A DNA stretch of 56,384 nt, taken from assembly GCA_017479705.1 (NCBI GenBank), contig JAFVCA010000052.1:1-56384 (forward strand), written 5' to 3'. The stretch comes from Bacteroidales bacterium (GTDB taxonomy: Bacteria; Bacteroidota; Bacteroidia; Bacteroidales; P3). How positions within the stretch are numbered: the stretch's first letter is position 1; each line of letters begins with the position of its first letter. This document shows, in pieces, positions 25,682 through 34,598 of this stretch. The position numbers and the translations under genes are program-made. The notes under the pieces are model-generated. The model ran no database searches. It was not told where the DNA came from and was given only the letters and a program-made list of their open reading frames with translations.

Positions 25682-26689
25682 TTATTTGCCAAGCCTTTTT
25701 TTTATCTGCTCAAAGTCGTCTCTGAGACCGTTGGGTGAACACCGCTGCCATGCTTTGTTGTCGGGTTCGTAGTTGGCTTCGATGACCACCCAGCCATTGG
25801 GAGTGAGGGACATGTCCCACCCCACAAAACGAATGTCATGCAGTTTCGCGGCCATTTCGCAGACAATGTTGCGGAGTTCCGCCCAGTGGGGAATGGAAAC
25901 TCCGAGGAGAGGGACGTTGGTGTCAGGATGGGTAGTGAAAGATGTGTTGTTTTTACTGATGGCACGTTGGGTGATGCCCGTTTGCGCATCGATGGTCACC
26001 GAAATGCCGCCAGCACTGTAATTGTCCACCACCGAGTCACCCCGGCCGATTCGCCATGTAGGCCAGATGGCTTCTATCCCGTCGTCATATCGGACAGTGT
26101 TGATGCGTATAGTGTTCACCGATGCAGGATGCACAGCGGCCATAAAGTCCGATTGAATCACCTTTTCTTCTGCCATGTAACCGTCTGTATAGGTAGATAA
26201 AAGATCCTCAAGAGATTCGTCGTCATATTTTGATGAGTCGACCATTTGTACCCCCCTGCCTTCGCACTCTCCAACAGGCTTAAGGATAACAATTCCATGG
26301 GTGCGAACGAAATCAATAAACTCCTGTTTGCTCTGCGGTTCTGCTGCTTCCCTTTCATCCACGGCCAAAATGTCCCGATGGTAATAATCTTTAAAATATA
26401 GGTAGCATTTCCTCTTGTCGCTCAATATGGACGTATCGGTCACATTGTTCACCTGTCTCAGAAAAATGATATCTTCCTTGCGGGGTACAAGCTGGTGCCG
26501 TTCCCGCTTTGACAAATCAAGATAGTTATAATACTCCATCTCATCCAACGAGAAATGCTGGACGAAGTAAGCACGGGCAAGGATGGCATAGTCCCGCAGT
26601 TTTGACAGAAGGGTGGTTCTTGGTTGGCGTCGGATGTAGCTCTTTGCCCATTTGTCAAAACGGTCAATCTTCTTAATCAGTGAATTCAT
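25682..26689 (-). CDS. Sugar-transfer-associated ATP-grasp protein
   Basis: The 335-residue protein matches the ATP-grasp subfamily found in glycan loci: KQEFIDFVRTHGIVILKPVGECEGRGVQMV around residues 125-150 (ATP-binding lysine and glycine loop), MAEEKVIQSD near 171, TIRINTVRYDDG near 196, and GWDMSLTPNGWVVIEANYEPDNKAWQ near 290 carrying the Mg-binding Glu/Asn. ATP-grasp enzymes join a carboxylate to an amine or thiol through an acyl-phosphate. In this locus it could attach an amino acid to a sugar carboxylate or extend a peptide-like decoration. Its substrates are unknown. Confidence 0.82.
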   Translation of the reverse strand: MNSLIKKIDRFDKWAKSYIRRQPRTTLLSKLRDYAILARAYFVQHFSLDEMEYYNYLDLSKRERHQLVPRKEDIIFLRQVNNVTDTSILSDKRKCYLYFKDYYHRDILAVDEREAAEPQSKQEFIDFVRTHGIVILKPVGECEGRGVQMVDSSKYDDESLEDLLSTYTDGYMAEEKVIQSDFMAAVHPASVNTIRINTVRYDDGIEAIWPTWRIGRGDSVVDNYSAGGISVTIDAQTGITQRAISKNNTSFTTHPDTNVPLLGVSIPHWAELRNIVCEMAAKLHDIRFVGWDMSLTPNGWVVIEANYEPDNKAWQRCSPNGLRDDFEQIKKRLGK

Positions 26690-26695
26690 CCCTTT

Positions 26696-26842
26696 TTAAT
26701 TGTTAATTAGTTGATTGATTTGCGAATGTATTAATCCGATTGAAAGGTGAAAATAATTGAAAGATGAAAAGTGAAAATTGAAACACGGCTAAATAATTAA
26801 AAATTGACTCACACATTAACATATACACGCATTTCCATCTTT
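26696..26842. repeat. Intergenic repeat cluster
   Basis: The gap contains TTAATCCGATTGAAAGGTGA, AATTGAAAGATGAAAAGTGA, AAATTGAAACACGG and GACTCACACATTAACATATA, the same short words found in the other gaps of this locus. No gene is seen. Confidence 0.65.
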
Positions 26843-27940
26843 TCAATTCTGAATTTCACTATACAGAATATTGAGGGCTCTGATGTGACTCTCAATGCTG
26901 TAAGTCTCCCTCACCTCGTAGGCACTTTGGAGGGCTCGTGCCTCATAGTCCTCACGGCGGGACAGGAAGTCCTTGAAGGCTGTCAACAACGACTCTTCAT
27001 CATCCGTCTGGTACAGCGTGGCCCATCGTCCGTTCTGCGTTATCTCCTTCATGGTGCACCAGTCGTTCACAAAAGTGGGTACGCCGCATGCAATGGCCTC
27101 CACCACTGCCAGTCCGAAACTATCGTGACGGGTGGAATAGACAAAAGCGTCCATCTTGCTCAGAATCTCGGGTACATTGTCGCACAGCCCAGCAAACGTA
27201 ACCTCCCCGTTCAACCCCTCTTCGTTGCAATACCTGATGCATTCGTTGTACAACTCCATCTCCTTTGGGCGTGCAGCCCCCACAAAGGTGAAATGAAAGT
27301 CAACCCCCTCCAGTTTCAGCAGTCTGAGGAATCGGCAAACAAGCAAATGGTTCCGCCCTTCGCCAAAACTGCCCACCATGCACATCTTGAGGATCTCCTC
27401 ACCCTTAGCTTTAACACCAGCGGCGGTGCACCGCCGCATGGAGAACTTGTCTAAATTGATGCCGTTATGGACGACTGTCAGCTTCTCGTCACAACCAAAG
27501 ACTCCATGCTTCACAAACGCCTCCTTCAGACCCTCGCTGACAAAGACCACCCTGTCGCTCCCCTTGAAAATAAAACTCCTGAGCGTGCGTGGAGCCTTGA
27601 CAAAACCAAAACCATGGAATGTGGTCACAACCTTCACTCCCGTAAACCAAGAGCAAACAATCGCTATCATAGCATTCAGAGAGGTTTGAGCATGGAGGAT
27701 ATGGATGCCGTTCGCCTTGATAGCCCTGCACAGCCTCCATATATAAACAATCCAACTCCTTTTGCGGGGGACTCTTATCATCTTCGCACCTGTCGAAACC
27801 ATCTGCTCCGAAAGCACCCCATCCTTTCGGTAAAGACACACCGCCTCGAACGGTAGGGAAGCATGACGGGAAAGAACATCAAGAGCCAACGTCTCGGCAC
27901 CGCCACGGTTCAAGGCTCCGAAAAACAAAGCTACAGACAT
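26843..27940 (-). CDS. GT4-family glycosyltransferase with internal palindromic insert
   Basis: The 365-residue GT-B enzyme has an N-terminal LFFGALNRGGAETLALDVL acceptor loop, VVHNGINLDKF near 157, MVGSFGEGRNH near 193, and donor-site STRHDSFGLAVVEAIACGVPTFVND near 274. Between the two lobes the sequence RRCTAAGVKAKGEEI is encoded by an 18-base perfect palindrome (27420-27437) resembling the GC core of nearby intergenic repeats, as if a copy had landed in the linker without breaking the frame. Otherwise typical; the sugar is unknown. Confidence 0.88.
   Translation of the reverse strand: MSVALFFGALNRGGAETLALDVLSRHASLPFEAVCLYRKDGVLSEQMVSTGAKMIRVPRKRSWIVYIWRLCRAIKANGIHILHAQTSLNAMIAIVCSWFTGVKVVTTFHGFGFVKAPRTLRSFIFKGSDRVVFVSEGLKEAFVKHGVFGCDEKLTVVHNGINLDKFSMRRCTAAGVKAKGEEILKMCMVGSFGEGRNHLLVCRFLRLLKLEGVDFHFTFVGAARPKEMELYNECIRYCNEEGLNGEVTFAGLCDNVPEILSKMDAFVYSTRHDSFGLAVVEAIACGVPTFVNDWCTMKEITQNGRWATLYQTDDEESLLTAFKDFLSRREDYEARALQSAYEVRETYSIESHIRALNILYSEIQN
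27420..27437. repeat. 18-bp perfect palindrome inside a glycosyltransferase gene
   Basis: GCGGCGGTGCACCGCCGC is its own reverse complement. It resembles the core GGCGGTGCGCCGC at 28010-28022. It lies in the interdomain linker of the GT4 gene and encodes in-frame residues. Confidence 0.8.
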
Positions 27941-28049
27941 CTACAATTTTGAATGTGTTAATCCAATTGAAATGTGGGAATGTGTTAATGCGTGAGTTTT
28001 ATTACCCGTGGCGGTGCGCCGCTTTCAATTTTCAATTCGTCAATTAATT
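27941..28049. repeat. Intergenic repeat with GC core
   Basis: Bases 27990-28032 contain GCGTGAGTTTTATTACCCGT, then GGCGGTGCGCCGC and TTTCAATTTTCAATT. Near-identical to 41217-41260 and, inverted, to 24513-24555. Preceded by GAATGTGTTAATCCAATTGA units. Confidence 0.8.
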
Positions 28050-29447
28050 TTATAGTATACCACGCGCGCCCAATTTAAACACTGCCCAGCCGATAACCAG
28101 CACGGGGACAATCACAAACCAAATCTTTAGCCACTGATAGTTCTTCGCATTCAGCAGCGTCACCCCATACGCTGCAATAATCAGCAGGAACGGTAGACCC
28201 GGCAGCAGGAACCGCTCGGCATTCGCAAAACCGCTCATGCATATCACACCCAGATATGACACCACAAAGGCTCCAATCATCGACAGGTTCCGCCAGTTCC
28301 GTTTGACGAAGACTGCACTGAAGAGTGCCAGCAGTACAAACCCGCCCAAGAAAGTGCGCACATAATTGCCGCCGCTTATCAGCTGCTGGTTATATTGCTC
28401 GTCCACATCCACCATTGTGGGGAACGGAAGGACAAACATAATAGGTGCCATCACCGTGCCAGTTGCATACTTGGCCCATTTCGCACCCTTTCTTATCTGG
28501 TGTTCGCGTTTGGCTGCCTGGTTCTCGTCGCGGTGGTTCCAGTACCGCTCGGCATCGTTAGCTATTGAGCCTCCTGCCATCACCAGCAAACCCATCACCG
28601 CCCAGAATATAAGCACGGTTTTGTTCCAGCGGCTCATCACTGTCTGGTTGGAGAACACCAAGGCAGTCATGATGGCAAAAACCACAGTCACCCCCAAAAC
28701 AGTGCGGAATGTAAACAACGACAAGGCCAGAACCACCACAAGCAGAATCTTCCAAACTGAAATCCGCTTGCTCCGCAAGAGGTCGTCAGCCCGTTCCAGT
28801 GCAGCAATTGTCAAGAACAGCATCTCCGTCTCCTTAAGGTGCAGACCGCAGTACATGATCAGGTTCGGTGCTAAGCAGCAGAAAATGCCGGCCATTCGGC
28901 CAGCCTCTCCTCCTAAGTTGCGTTTCGCCAGTCGGTAGACCAACACGCAGCTGAAGGCACTCATCAACGCTTTGAGCACACGCGCTACAAAGATATTTGG
29001 GCCAACAATATAGTACAGAACTGTTAGATAGAACGCATATCCCCGGTCGCTCAATTCCGTGTGATTCAGACGTTCCATTGCCCGGCTCCATCCAAGATCC
29101 AGATACCATTCAGCCGCCGAATGGTAGCCGAACGAGTCGCTCGCGCCAAACTCAAAGGGTATTCCTGTCTTGATGAAGTAGTATATGTACGAGAAAACCA
29201 CCCACACCAGCCGGAATATCAAAGCTGTGGTGAATAGCTTCCGCAAAAACACTTTCTCGTCGCAGTCCATCCACCGCCGGGTGTAGCGTGCAGACAGTCC
29301 GAAAAACATCACTACCCACGTGATACCTATGATGAGGAAATCAAGCCCCATCATATATTTCATAAATATCACGCTCACCACCGCCAACGACAGCAAGTAA
29401 ATCGTGATAGCCTTTGTTGATATTTGTTTGGGAAAGAAGGGTATCAA
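28050..29447 (-). CDS. Polytopic membrane protein, GT-C glycosyltransferase-like
   Basis: The 465-residue protein has about ten to twelve transmembrane helices. A hydrophilic loop after helix 3 carries GASDSFGYHSAAEWY, and later segments read YAFYLTVLYYIVGPNIFVARVLKALMS and CGLHLKETEMLFLTIAA. This pattern of acidic first loop, helical bundle and LKETEML segment resembles the ArnT/PMT-type GT-C enzymes that use polyprenyl-phosphate sugars at the periplasmic face. A Wzy-type polymerase is the main alternative. The open frame begins with TTG 29447 directly after an in-frame stop; no nearby ATG precedes the first helix, so the start is uncertain. Confidence 0.65.
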   Translation of the reverse strand: MIPFFPKQISTKAITIYLLSLAVVSVIFMKYMMGLDFLIIGITWVVMFFGLSARYTRRWMDCDEKVFLRKLFTTALIFRLVWVVFSYIYYFIKTGIPFEFGASDSFGYHSAAEWYLDLGWSRAMERLNHTELSDRGYAFYLTVLYYIVGPNIFVARVLKALMSAFSCVLVYRLAKRNLGGEAGRMAGIFCCLAPNLIMYCGLHLKETEMLFLTIAALERADDLLRSKRISVWKILLVVVLALSLFTFRTVLGVTVVFAIMTALVFSNQTVMSRWNKTVLIFWAVMGLLVMAGGSIANDAERYWNHRDENQAAKREHQIRKGAKWAKYATGTVMAPIMFVLPFPTMVDVDEQYNQQLISGGNYVRTFLGGFVLLALFSAVFVKRNWRNLSMIGAFVVSYLGVICMSGFANAERFLLPGLPFLLIIAAYGVTLLNAKNYQWLKIWFVIVPVLVIGWAVFKLGARGIL

Positions 29448-29529
29448 TTAAATTAAGAATTAAAAATTAAAAACAATTGAAAGGTGAAAAGTGAAAATTG
29501 AAACAGGATGAAGGTGTGGTCGGCACATT
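29448..29529. repeat. Intergenic repeat cluster
   Basis: AAACAATTGAAAGGTGAAAA, GTGAAAATTGAAACAGG and reversed CATTTCAATTTTCAATCGG. Same word set as the other gaps. Confidence 0.6.
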
Positions 29530-30510
29530 TCACATTTCAATTTTCAATCGGATGAGCATTTGTTTGAGGTTGGAGGCGGCTTTCATGAGCCGGTATTTTG
29601 AGCGTTCGAGCCAGCGGGGTGAGTGGTATTTCTTGAAAACTGCTGTGGGCTGGTTGGACCAGTCCACTTTTTCCAGTAATGTCATTGCGTCATGATGATA
29701 TTTGTCAGACAGGTAGTATCGGAACAAACCTCCGCATCTGAGTCTGTCCAACAGGTATTTCAGGTCTGCATTCCGTTTCTCCTCCTCTTCCAGATAGTCA
29801 AGGTTCCAAAGCATGTGGCTGGCTGGCGGATGCAGTCTTCTTGTGGCTCGCTGGCCTACAGGAACATCTTGGAAATAGTTTGACAACGGTCTGTTCTCGA
29901 ATGCTATCTTGTATTTCAGGGCCAGCCTAATCCATAGGTCGAAATCTTCGCCCAGCGTGAGGTGCTCCTTGAATCCGCCGACATCGGTTATGGCGGTCTT
30001 GAGTATTACGGATGAGCTGGAGCTGACGGGCATGCAGAGAGTGCGGGCGTAGACTTGGCAGTAGTTGATGTAGCCCCGCTCGAAGCCGGGGGGGACTCCG
30101 ATGGGGGCGACCCGTCGGTGGCCGTTTTTCACCAAATAGAAACCGGAAGCATAGACCGCTGCGTCGGGGTAGTCGCCTATGAGCTGTTCCATCCGGTTGA
30201 GGAATGTGGGTTCCCACCAGTCGTCGGCGTCAAGGAGGCAGATATATTCTCCTTTGGCGGCGGCTATCCCTATGTTGCGAGCGGAGCCGACGCCGCCATT
30301 TTCTTTGTGTATGACTTGACAGTTTTTGAGTCCTGCGAGTCGTTGGGAGGCGATTGCGTAGGAGTCGTCGGTGCTTCCGTCGTCCACGACGATGAGTTCC
30401 ACGTCGGGTCGTTGCCCGATGGGTTGGGGCTGTTGCGCAAGTACGCTCTCCACAGCACGCAAGATGTAAGCGCGCTTATTGTAGAGGGGTATGACGACGG
30501 AGTATTTCAC
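29530..30510 (-). CDS. GT2-family glycosyltransferase
   Basis: The 326-residue inverting GT-A enzyme has SVVIPLYNKRAYILRAVESVL at the N-terminus, VELIVVDDGSTDDS near 38, and the DxD-type metal site LLDADDWW near 94. A GEDFDLWIRLALKY segment near 196 holds the general base. The C-terminal hundred residues are helical. The start is GTG, overlapping the previous stop by 4 bases (GTGA), so it is translationally coupled to the next GT2 gene. Confidence 0.9.
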   Translation of the reverse strand: MKYSVVIPLYNKRAYILRAVESVLAQQPQPIGQRPDVELIVVDDGSTDDSYAIASQRLAGLKNCQVIHKENGGVGSARNIGIAAAKGEYICLLDADDWWEPTFLNRMEQLIGDYPDAAVYASGFYLVKNGHRRVAPIGVPPGFERGYINYCQVYARTLCMPVSSSSSVILKTAITDVGGFKEHLTLGEDFDLWIRLALKYKIAFENRPLSNYFQDVPVGQRATRRLHPPASHMLWNLDYLEEEEKRNADLKYLLDRLRCGGLFRYYLSDKYHHDAMTLLEKVDWSNQPTAVFKKYHSPRWLERSKYRLMKAASNLKQMLIRLKIEM

Positions 30511-31328
30511 AGTTTTCTTTTCTCGATTTTGAAGAGAACCCGCTCTATCAGTTGGACGATGCGGAAGGCCAAAGGGTGGCGGTGCAGGCGGCGCATAAAG
30601 ATGACGTCGTCGGCAAAAGCGTCGTAGTCCGCCAGCACCAGCGGAGGCAGCGTGGCTTGCAGCACGTCGCGTTTCTCCCGCGCAATGAGGGCGCGGTTTC
30701 TGCCGTCGCCCTCGCTGATGCCCGTCATATCGAAATAGACGGTGTCAACGTCGACGTGCAGTGGCTGTATTTGGCCAAGGGCTACGACTTTCATGAACCA
30801 TGCCCAGTCCGAGCAGATACGCAGGGTTTCATCGTACATCCCGAAACGGTCAAAGAGCTCCCGGCGGATGCAGGTACCGACGTGGTCCAGCGTGCCGCGA
30901 TAGAAACTGAACATAGTGAACCGTGCGTGGCTTACGCGGTTCCGCTGTGTGCGTCCGTCGGGCCAGATGTTGATGGTGGTGCCGTAAAGGATGGGGGGAT
31001 TGCCGTGCTGTTCCAATTGCACAAGCAGCTGCTGCAGCACAGAGGCCCCCGTGAGCCAGTCGCCGGAATTGAGCATCATCACATACTCCCCTTTGGCCAT
31101 GCGGATGCCTTTGTTCATGCCGTTGTAGATGCCGCTGTCGGGTTCAGAGACCCATCGGAGGGCGGGATGTTGGCGGTATTTGCCGATGGTTTCTAAACTG
31201 CCATCGGTGCTGGCACCATCCACGACGATGATTTCGAAGTCGGTGGCGGTCTGAGTGGCGATGCTGGCAAGGGTTTTTTCCAGCCCTTGGGCATTGTCCT
31301 TGTTTACGGTTACGATGGAGAGTTTCAT
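30507..31328 (-). CDS. GT2-family glycosyltransferase (WcaA/WcaE-like)
   Basis: The 273-residue GT-A enzyme starts KLSIVTVNKDNAQGLEKTLASIATQ, with IIVVDGASTDGS near 34 and EPDSGIYNGMNKGIRMAKGEYVMMLNSGDWL near 63-92. The ExDxGIYdAMNKG motif is typical of colanic-acid WcaE-type transferases. It overlaps both neighbours by 4 bases, so three genes (30.5-32.4 kb) form a coupled block. Confidence 0.9.
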   Translation of the reverse strand: MKLSIVTVNKDNAQGLEKTLASIATQTATDFEIIVVDGASTDGSLETIGKYRQHPALRWVSEPDSGIYNGMNKGIRMAKGEYVMMLNSGDWLTGASVLQQLLVQLEQHGNPPILYGTTINIWPDGRTQRNRVSHARFTMFSFYRGTLDHVGTCIRRELFDRFGMYDETLRICSDWAWFMKVVALGQIQPLHVDVDTVYFDMTGISEGDGRNRALIAREKRDVLQATLPPLVLADYDAFADDVIFMRRLHRHPLAFRIVQLIERVLFKIEKRKL

Positions 31329-32440
31329 GGTTGGGATTGGATGATGTGGCCGAGGCGGTCGGAGGTGATGAATTCGCTGTCAGGCCAGAGGCGGAGGATT
31401 TGGCTGAGTAGTTGCCGGAGGGCGGGGAGGTTGCGGTCGGTGTTCCGTTTGTCGATGGAGCCGATGTAGTTGACGCGGTGGGAGCAGATGTTGGCCGCTT
31501 TGCCCCAGCGGAAGGCTATCTTTATGTGGCGGAGGCATTCGCCCACGTTGTCCGCATCGGGTTTCAGCGAGGGCTCAAAGAAGCAGTTCCGCATCAGGTA
31601 GGGCATCCCGTGGGGGCTTCTGGTCCCTTGGAAGCAGCGCCGCTTCAGGATAGTTCCTTGGTCGTCGTCAATAGGGATTTTTTGGCACACGGTGCCTTGC
31701 AGGTATTTTACCCCCGCCGCTATGAGGTGTGGCTCGATGGCTGGGTTCCACTCGTAGGTGGGGGCAATGAAGCTCTCGGATCGGTAGCCGAACAGAGAAC
31801 CGAAAAGGTCTGCCCCTTGGCGGATGATGTCCCCGTATGCCTCAATGTCGGCGGGCAGACTTGAATTGAAGGCTCCTAAGTAGTATTGCTTGATGGTGGG
31901 TGCGGAATCCTGCGTCAGCCCGAAGGTACCCAATTGGAAGGCAAGCAGCGTGGCCGGCTCGGCGGCACGGAGGGCGGCGAGCCATTTCTTGACATTGAGG
32001 TGTTCCCTGCCATGAAGTTGGGGGTGGAAGAGTTTTGAGTCCATGCCTTGCTGCCAGAGGGCGAAGGCACCGGCGTGGCGCGGGCTCTTGGCGAGGGTGG
32101 CGGTGAAAGGCTCGTAGTGGTAGGTTTCGAAGTCGCTGGCCGCTATCTTTTCGAAGTCGGGATTAGCAGTGACAGTGTTGGCGGTGATGACTGCGGGATT
32201 GCCTTTGCAGTCTTTGACGGAGTTGAGCACTTCGAACAGGTTGCTCAGGTCGTCGGCGGTGGCGAGGTTGTCGTATTGGCAGTAGGGGTCGCGGTCCACC
32301 CGCACGCCGTGGGCAAGGAAACGGTTATAGACCTCGGCAGAAGGCATTCGGATGCTTCCCCAGTCGTCGGATTCTATCACGATGAGATGCCTTCGGGTGC
32401 GCCAGCCGGGGATATTGTAGAAGTCTTTACGGGTGAGCAT
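31325..32440 (-). CDS. Divergent polysaccharide deacetylase-like protein
   Basis: The 371-residue protein has HLIVIESDDWGSIRMPS near residue 18, resembling the NodB metal aspartate pair, FHPQLHGREHLNVKKWL near 136 with potential zinc histidines, ESFIAPTYEWNP near 215, and NICSHRVNYIGSI near 327. This layout is a variant of the CE4 barrel seen in Bacteroidetes glycan loci. No signal peptide. Its substrate is unknown. It is translationally coupled to the downstream GT2. Confidence 0.7.
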   Translation of the reverse strand: MLTRKDFYNIPGWRTRRHLIVIESDDWGSIRMPSAEVYNRFLAHGVRVDRDPYCQYDNLATADDLSNLFEVLNSVKDCKGNPAVITANTVTANPDFEKIAASDFETYHYEPFTATLAKSPRHAGAFALWQQGMDSKLFHPQLHGREHLNVKKWLAALRAAEPATLLAFQLGTFGLTQDSAPTIKQYYLGAFNSSLPADIEAYGDIIRQGADLFGSLFGYRSESFIAPTYEWNPAIEPHLIAAGVKYLQGTVCQKIPIDDDQGTILKRRCFQGTRSPHGMPYLMRNCFFEPSLKPDADNVGECLRHIKIAFRWGKAANICSHRVNYIGSIDKRNTDRNLPALRQLLSQILRLWPDSEFITSDRLGHIIQSQP

Positions 32441-32509
32441 TTGGTAAAACCCAGAAAATTAAAAATTAATAATTAAAAAATTGACTCACGAATTGACTCA
32501 TTCACACAT
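32441..32509. repeat. Short intergenic repeat remnant
   Basis: AAAATTAAAAATTAATAATTAAAAAATTGACTCACGAATTGACTCATTCACACATTC-like words, a degenerate version of the locus repeat. Confidence 0.45.
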
Positions 32510-33271
32510 TCAAAAAGATGGGCTGTCGACGCATTTTCGGTCAATCCCGTTGATGTATCTGTAGTTTGACCTTCCGTCGCTCAGCACGGGCGTGACGCCC
32601 AACATTTTCAACCACTGCTGTGTAGATGGGTTGAAACGCCCCCAGGGGTAGGCGAAGTATGGAATAAAGGCTGGATGCTTTTCCAACAGCTTTTTGCTCT
32701 CCACTATCGAGGTGACGAACTGCTGTCGGGTCATCGTGGAGTGGTCGACGTGTTCAAACCCGTGCATCCCGATGGTAACTACTGGCGAGACGATTTGTTC
32801 CAGTTCTCCTTGGGTGATGTATTCAGGTTTTTCTGTATAATGGTCTCTCTTGCTTACACCGTCCAAATATTTGGCATTGAGGAACAAGGTGATGGGGATG
32901 TTTTCGGTCTCGAGGTATGGCAGGATGGAGAGCACGGTTCGCATCCCGTCGTCGCAGGTGAGCACAGCATACCTCTTTGAGCGGAACAGGTCGGTCTTCA
33001 GTTTATGGTGGGCTTCCGGCAGCGTGATGAAGGTGTAGCGGCGTTTGAGGGCGGCTATGCGCTCTTTGAAGTCCGCCGTCGAGCTCCAGTCCCCTCTCAG
33101 GCATTGGGAGGGGTCAAAACTGTCCGAGACGGCATGGAACACAAACACTTCAATGGGGCAAACACCAAAATGGTTCGCAAGGCGTTTGAGCCTTTTCGTT
33201 ATTTTCTTGATGTAGCGATTGGGGTTCACGGCAGGGGGATTGATGTCAAACAAAGCAGTCGCCGTCCCCAC
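32510..33271 (-). CDS. NodB-type polysaccharide deacetylase
   Basis: The 253-residue protein carries YAVLTCDDGMRTVLSILPYLE near 101 (CE4 aspartates, here CDDG), TIGMHGFEHVDHSTM near 166 with the HxxxH zinc pair, and PYFAYPWGRFNP near 204. The N-terminal 60 residues hold EVFVFHAVSD, as in WbmS/PgaB-like deacetylases. It has no signal peptide. The start is uncertain: GTG 33271 overlaps the GNAT gene by 26 bases, while a TTG at 33253 is the next choice. Confidence 0.8.
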   Translation of the reverse strand: MGTATALFDINPPAVNPNRYIKKITKRLKRLANHFGVCPIEVFVFHAVSDSFDPSQCLRGDWSSTADFKERIAALKRRYTFITLPEAHHKLKTDLFRSKRYAVLTCDDGMRTVLSILPYLETENIPITLFLNAKYLDGVSKRDHYTEKPEYITQGELEQIVSPVVTIGMHGFEHVDHSTMTRQQFVTSIVESKKLLEKHPAFIPYFAYPWGRFNPSTQQWLKMLGVTPVLSDGRSNYRYINGIDRKCVDSPSF

Positions 33272-34316
33272 CCTGTGAAATGGGGTCTGCGGGCAGGGCG
33301 AATTGTGAGGGGTACGAGAATGAAATCTGGTCGATGCGGTATTTGGAGAACACCCTGTTGTGCAACAGGTAGTCGCTCAGGTTGGGGTCGCGGGTGGTGA
33401 AACAGGGGTTGCCAAGGTGCAGGATATGCTCCAAAATGGAATTAAAGACCTCACCGCTGTATTCCCCGTCATAGTAAAGATACTTGATGGACAAGTCCTG
33501 TTCTGAGTTTCGGATGATGTAGTAGCCGACCATCTCCCCGCCGACCATCACCTTTACGCCTTTCATCCAGTAGAGGGCATCGCAGTCGCCGAAAGTGTTC
33601 GCGTCGGAGGTTCTGTCGCACAAGGGGGTGCGGTGCTTGAAGGGGTATTGGAGTATCCAATTGAGCGTCTCCCGGGTACGGGAGATAAGGTCCTTCGATG
33701 CGTGCGGGGTTATATAATGGTAGGTGGTTTGGTCAATGAAGTCCTGATACTGGATGGTGTATCTTGATTTTTGGATTTTTTCTTTGAGCAGGGGGTTGAT
33801 GTTGCGCAGCAGGGTCTTGGCTCCCTCCCGGTAGGACACCATCTTGCCGACGGGTCCTTGAGGGTAGACCCGGGTGCCGAACCGATACTCTTTAAGGTAG
33901 GTCAGGCGGTGTCCCAGGTTGTTGAAGATGGCCACAGTCTCCGGGGCTCCCATCGTGTCGAGGCAGTTCTCCGTCCCAAACTGTTCGCCGAGCGTCCGCA
34001 TCAGCACTAACGGGAACCCTTTTCCTCTGTGCGCGGGCTCGCACCACAGGGTGCTGAACCACCAGTATTTGTTCCCGTGTATGAGTTCGGGGAAGGCAGC
34101 GGTGTAGGCTATGGCTTCACCCCCCGTAAAGACCGCAGCCACCAACGGGTCGTCTGGGGTGGTGTAGGGGTTGTTAATCAGAGCCCGCGCCCTTGTCGTA
34201 GAGATGATTTTCGCGTCGAGCCCTGCAGCGGACTTGCCACTGTCGAGCCATTGGCTCACCTCTGCCGCGGTGAAGGTTTTGATTTCTATGTCGCTGTAAT
34301 CAATCATTCGCTGCAA
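33246..34316 (-). CDS. Two-lobed GNAT-family acyltransferase, paralogue A
   Basis: The 356-residue protein has a GNAT fold in its first half: YWWFSTLWCEPAHRGKGFPLVLMRTL near 82-107, with the RGKG pyrophosphate-binding loop for CoA or phosphopantetheine. The second half (about 185-340) has a similar secondary pattern (ALYWMKGVKVMVGGEMVGYYIIR, LSIKYLYYDGEY) and is probably a second, degenerate GNAT lobe. It ends QGGDGDCFV. A paralogue with the same layout and ending lies at 35285-36328. It overlaps the acyl carrier protein gene by 8-17 bases, which suggests that the acyl donor is the carrier protein. The acceptor would be an amino sugar or amino acid. ATG 34307 is an alternative start. Confidence 0.75.
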   Translation of the reverse strand: MQRMIDYSDIEIKTFTAAEVSQWLDSGKSAAGLDAKIISTTRARALINNPYTTPDDPLVAAVFTGGEAIAYTAAFPELIHGNKYWWFSTLWCEPAHRGKGFPLVLMRTLGEQFGTENCLDTMGAPETVAIFNNLGHRLTYLKEYRFGTRVYPQGPVGKMVSYREGAKTLLRNINPLLKEKIQKSRYTIQYQDFIDQTTYHYITPHASKDLISRTRETLNWILQYPFKHRTPLCDRTSDANTFGDCDALYWMKGVKVMVGGEMVGYYIIRNSEQDLSIKYLYYDGEYSGEVFNSILEHILHLGNPCFTTRDPNLSDYLLHNRVFSKYRIDQISFSYPSQFALPADPISQGGDGDCFV

Positions 34317-34560
34317 GATGCTGCATGGTGATGTCTATGATGGCTCCCATGGTTTGCATTTTGATGATTTCGAGTATCTTGAACTTGATGTTGAAGGTGG
34401 TTTCGATCTCGGTGAGCAGTTGGGTGTAGGTGAGTGAGGTCCAGGCAGCGAGTTGGTCGGGGCCGAGAGAGTCCGTGATTTGCAGGGTCGGGTCGCCGAA
34501 TACCCGTTGTGCCACCGTCTGTATGGTCTGGCTGATGTCGTTACGTGAAAGGTTGTTCAT
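34300..34560 (-). CDS. Stand-alone acyl/peptidyl carrier protein
   Basis: The 86-residue protein fits the four-helix carrier fold. The core WTSLTYTQLLTEIETTFNIKF corresponds to the usual DSL-containing helix, with Ser42 as the expected phosphopantetheine site although the aspartate before it is threonine. It is a specialised carrier, not the fatty-acid AcpP, which would carry DSLD. Its partners are probably the adenylating enzyme at 36.5-38.0 kb, which would load it, and the GNAT proteins on either side, which would unload it. No phosphopantetheinyl transferase is in the window. Confidence 0.82.
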   Translation of the reverse strand: MNNLSRNDISQTIQTVAQRVFGDPTLQITDSLGPDQLAAWTSLTYTQLLTEIETTFNIKFKILEIIKMQTMGAIIDITMQHLAAND

Positions 34561-34598
34561 TCTGAATGTGTTAAGCGGAGAACCTCCGCAGGTATTAA

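Noticed and set aside
28050-29447. Wzy polymerase assignment
   Set aside because: The acidic first loop and the LKETEML segment look more like a GT-C transferase; kept as an alternative only.
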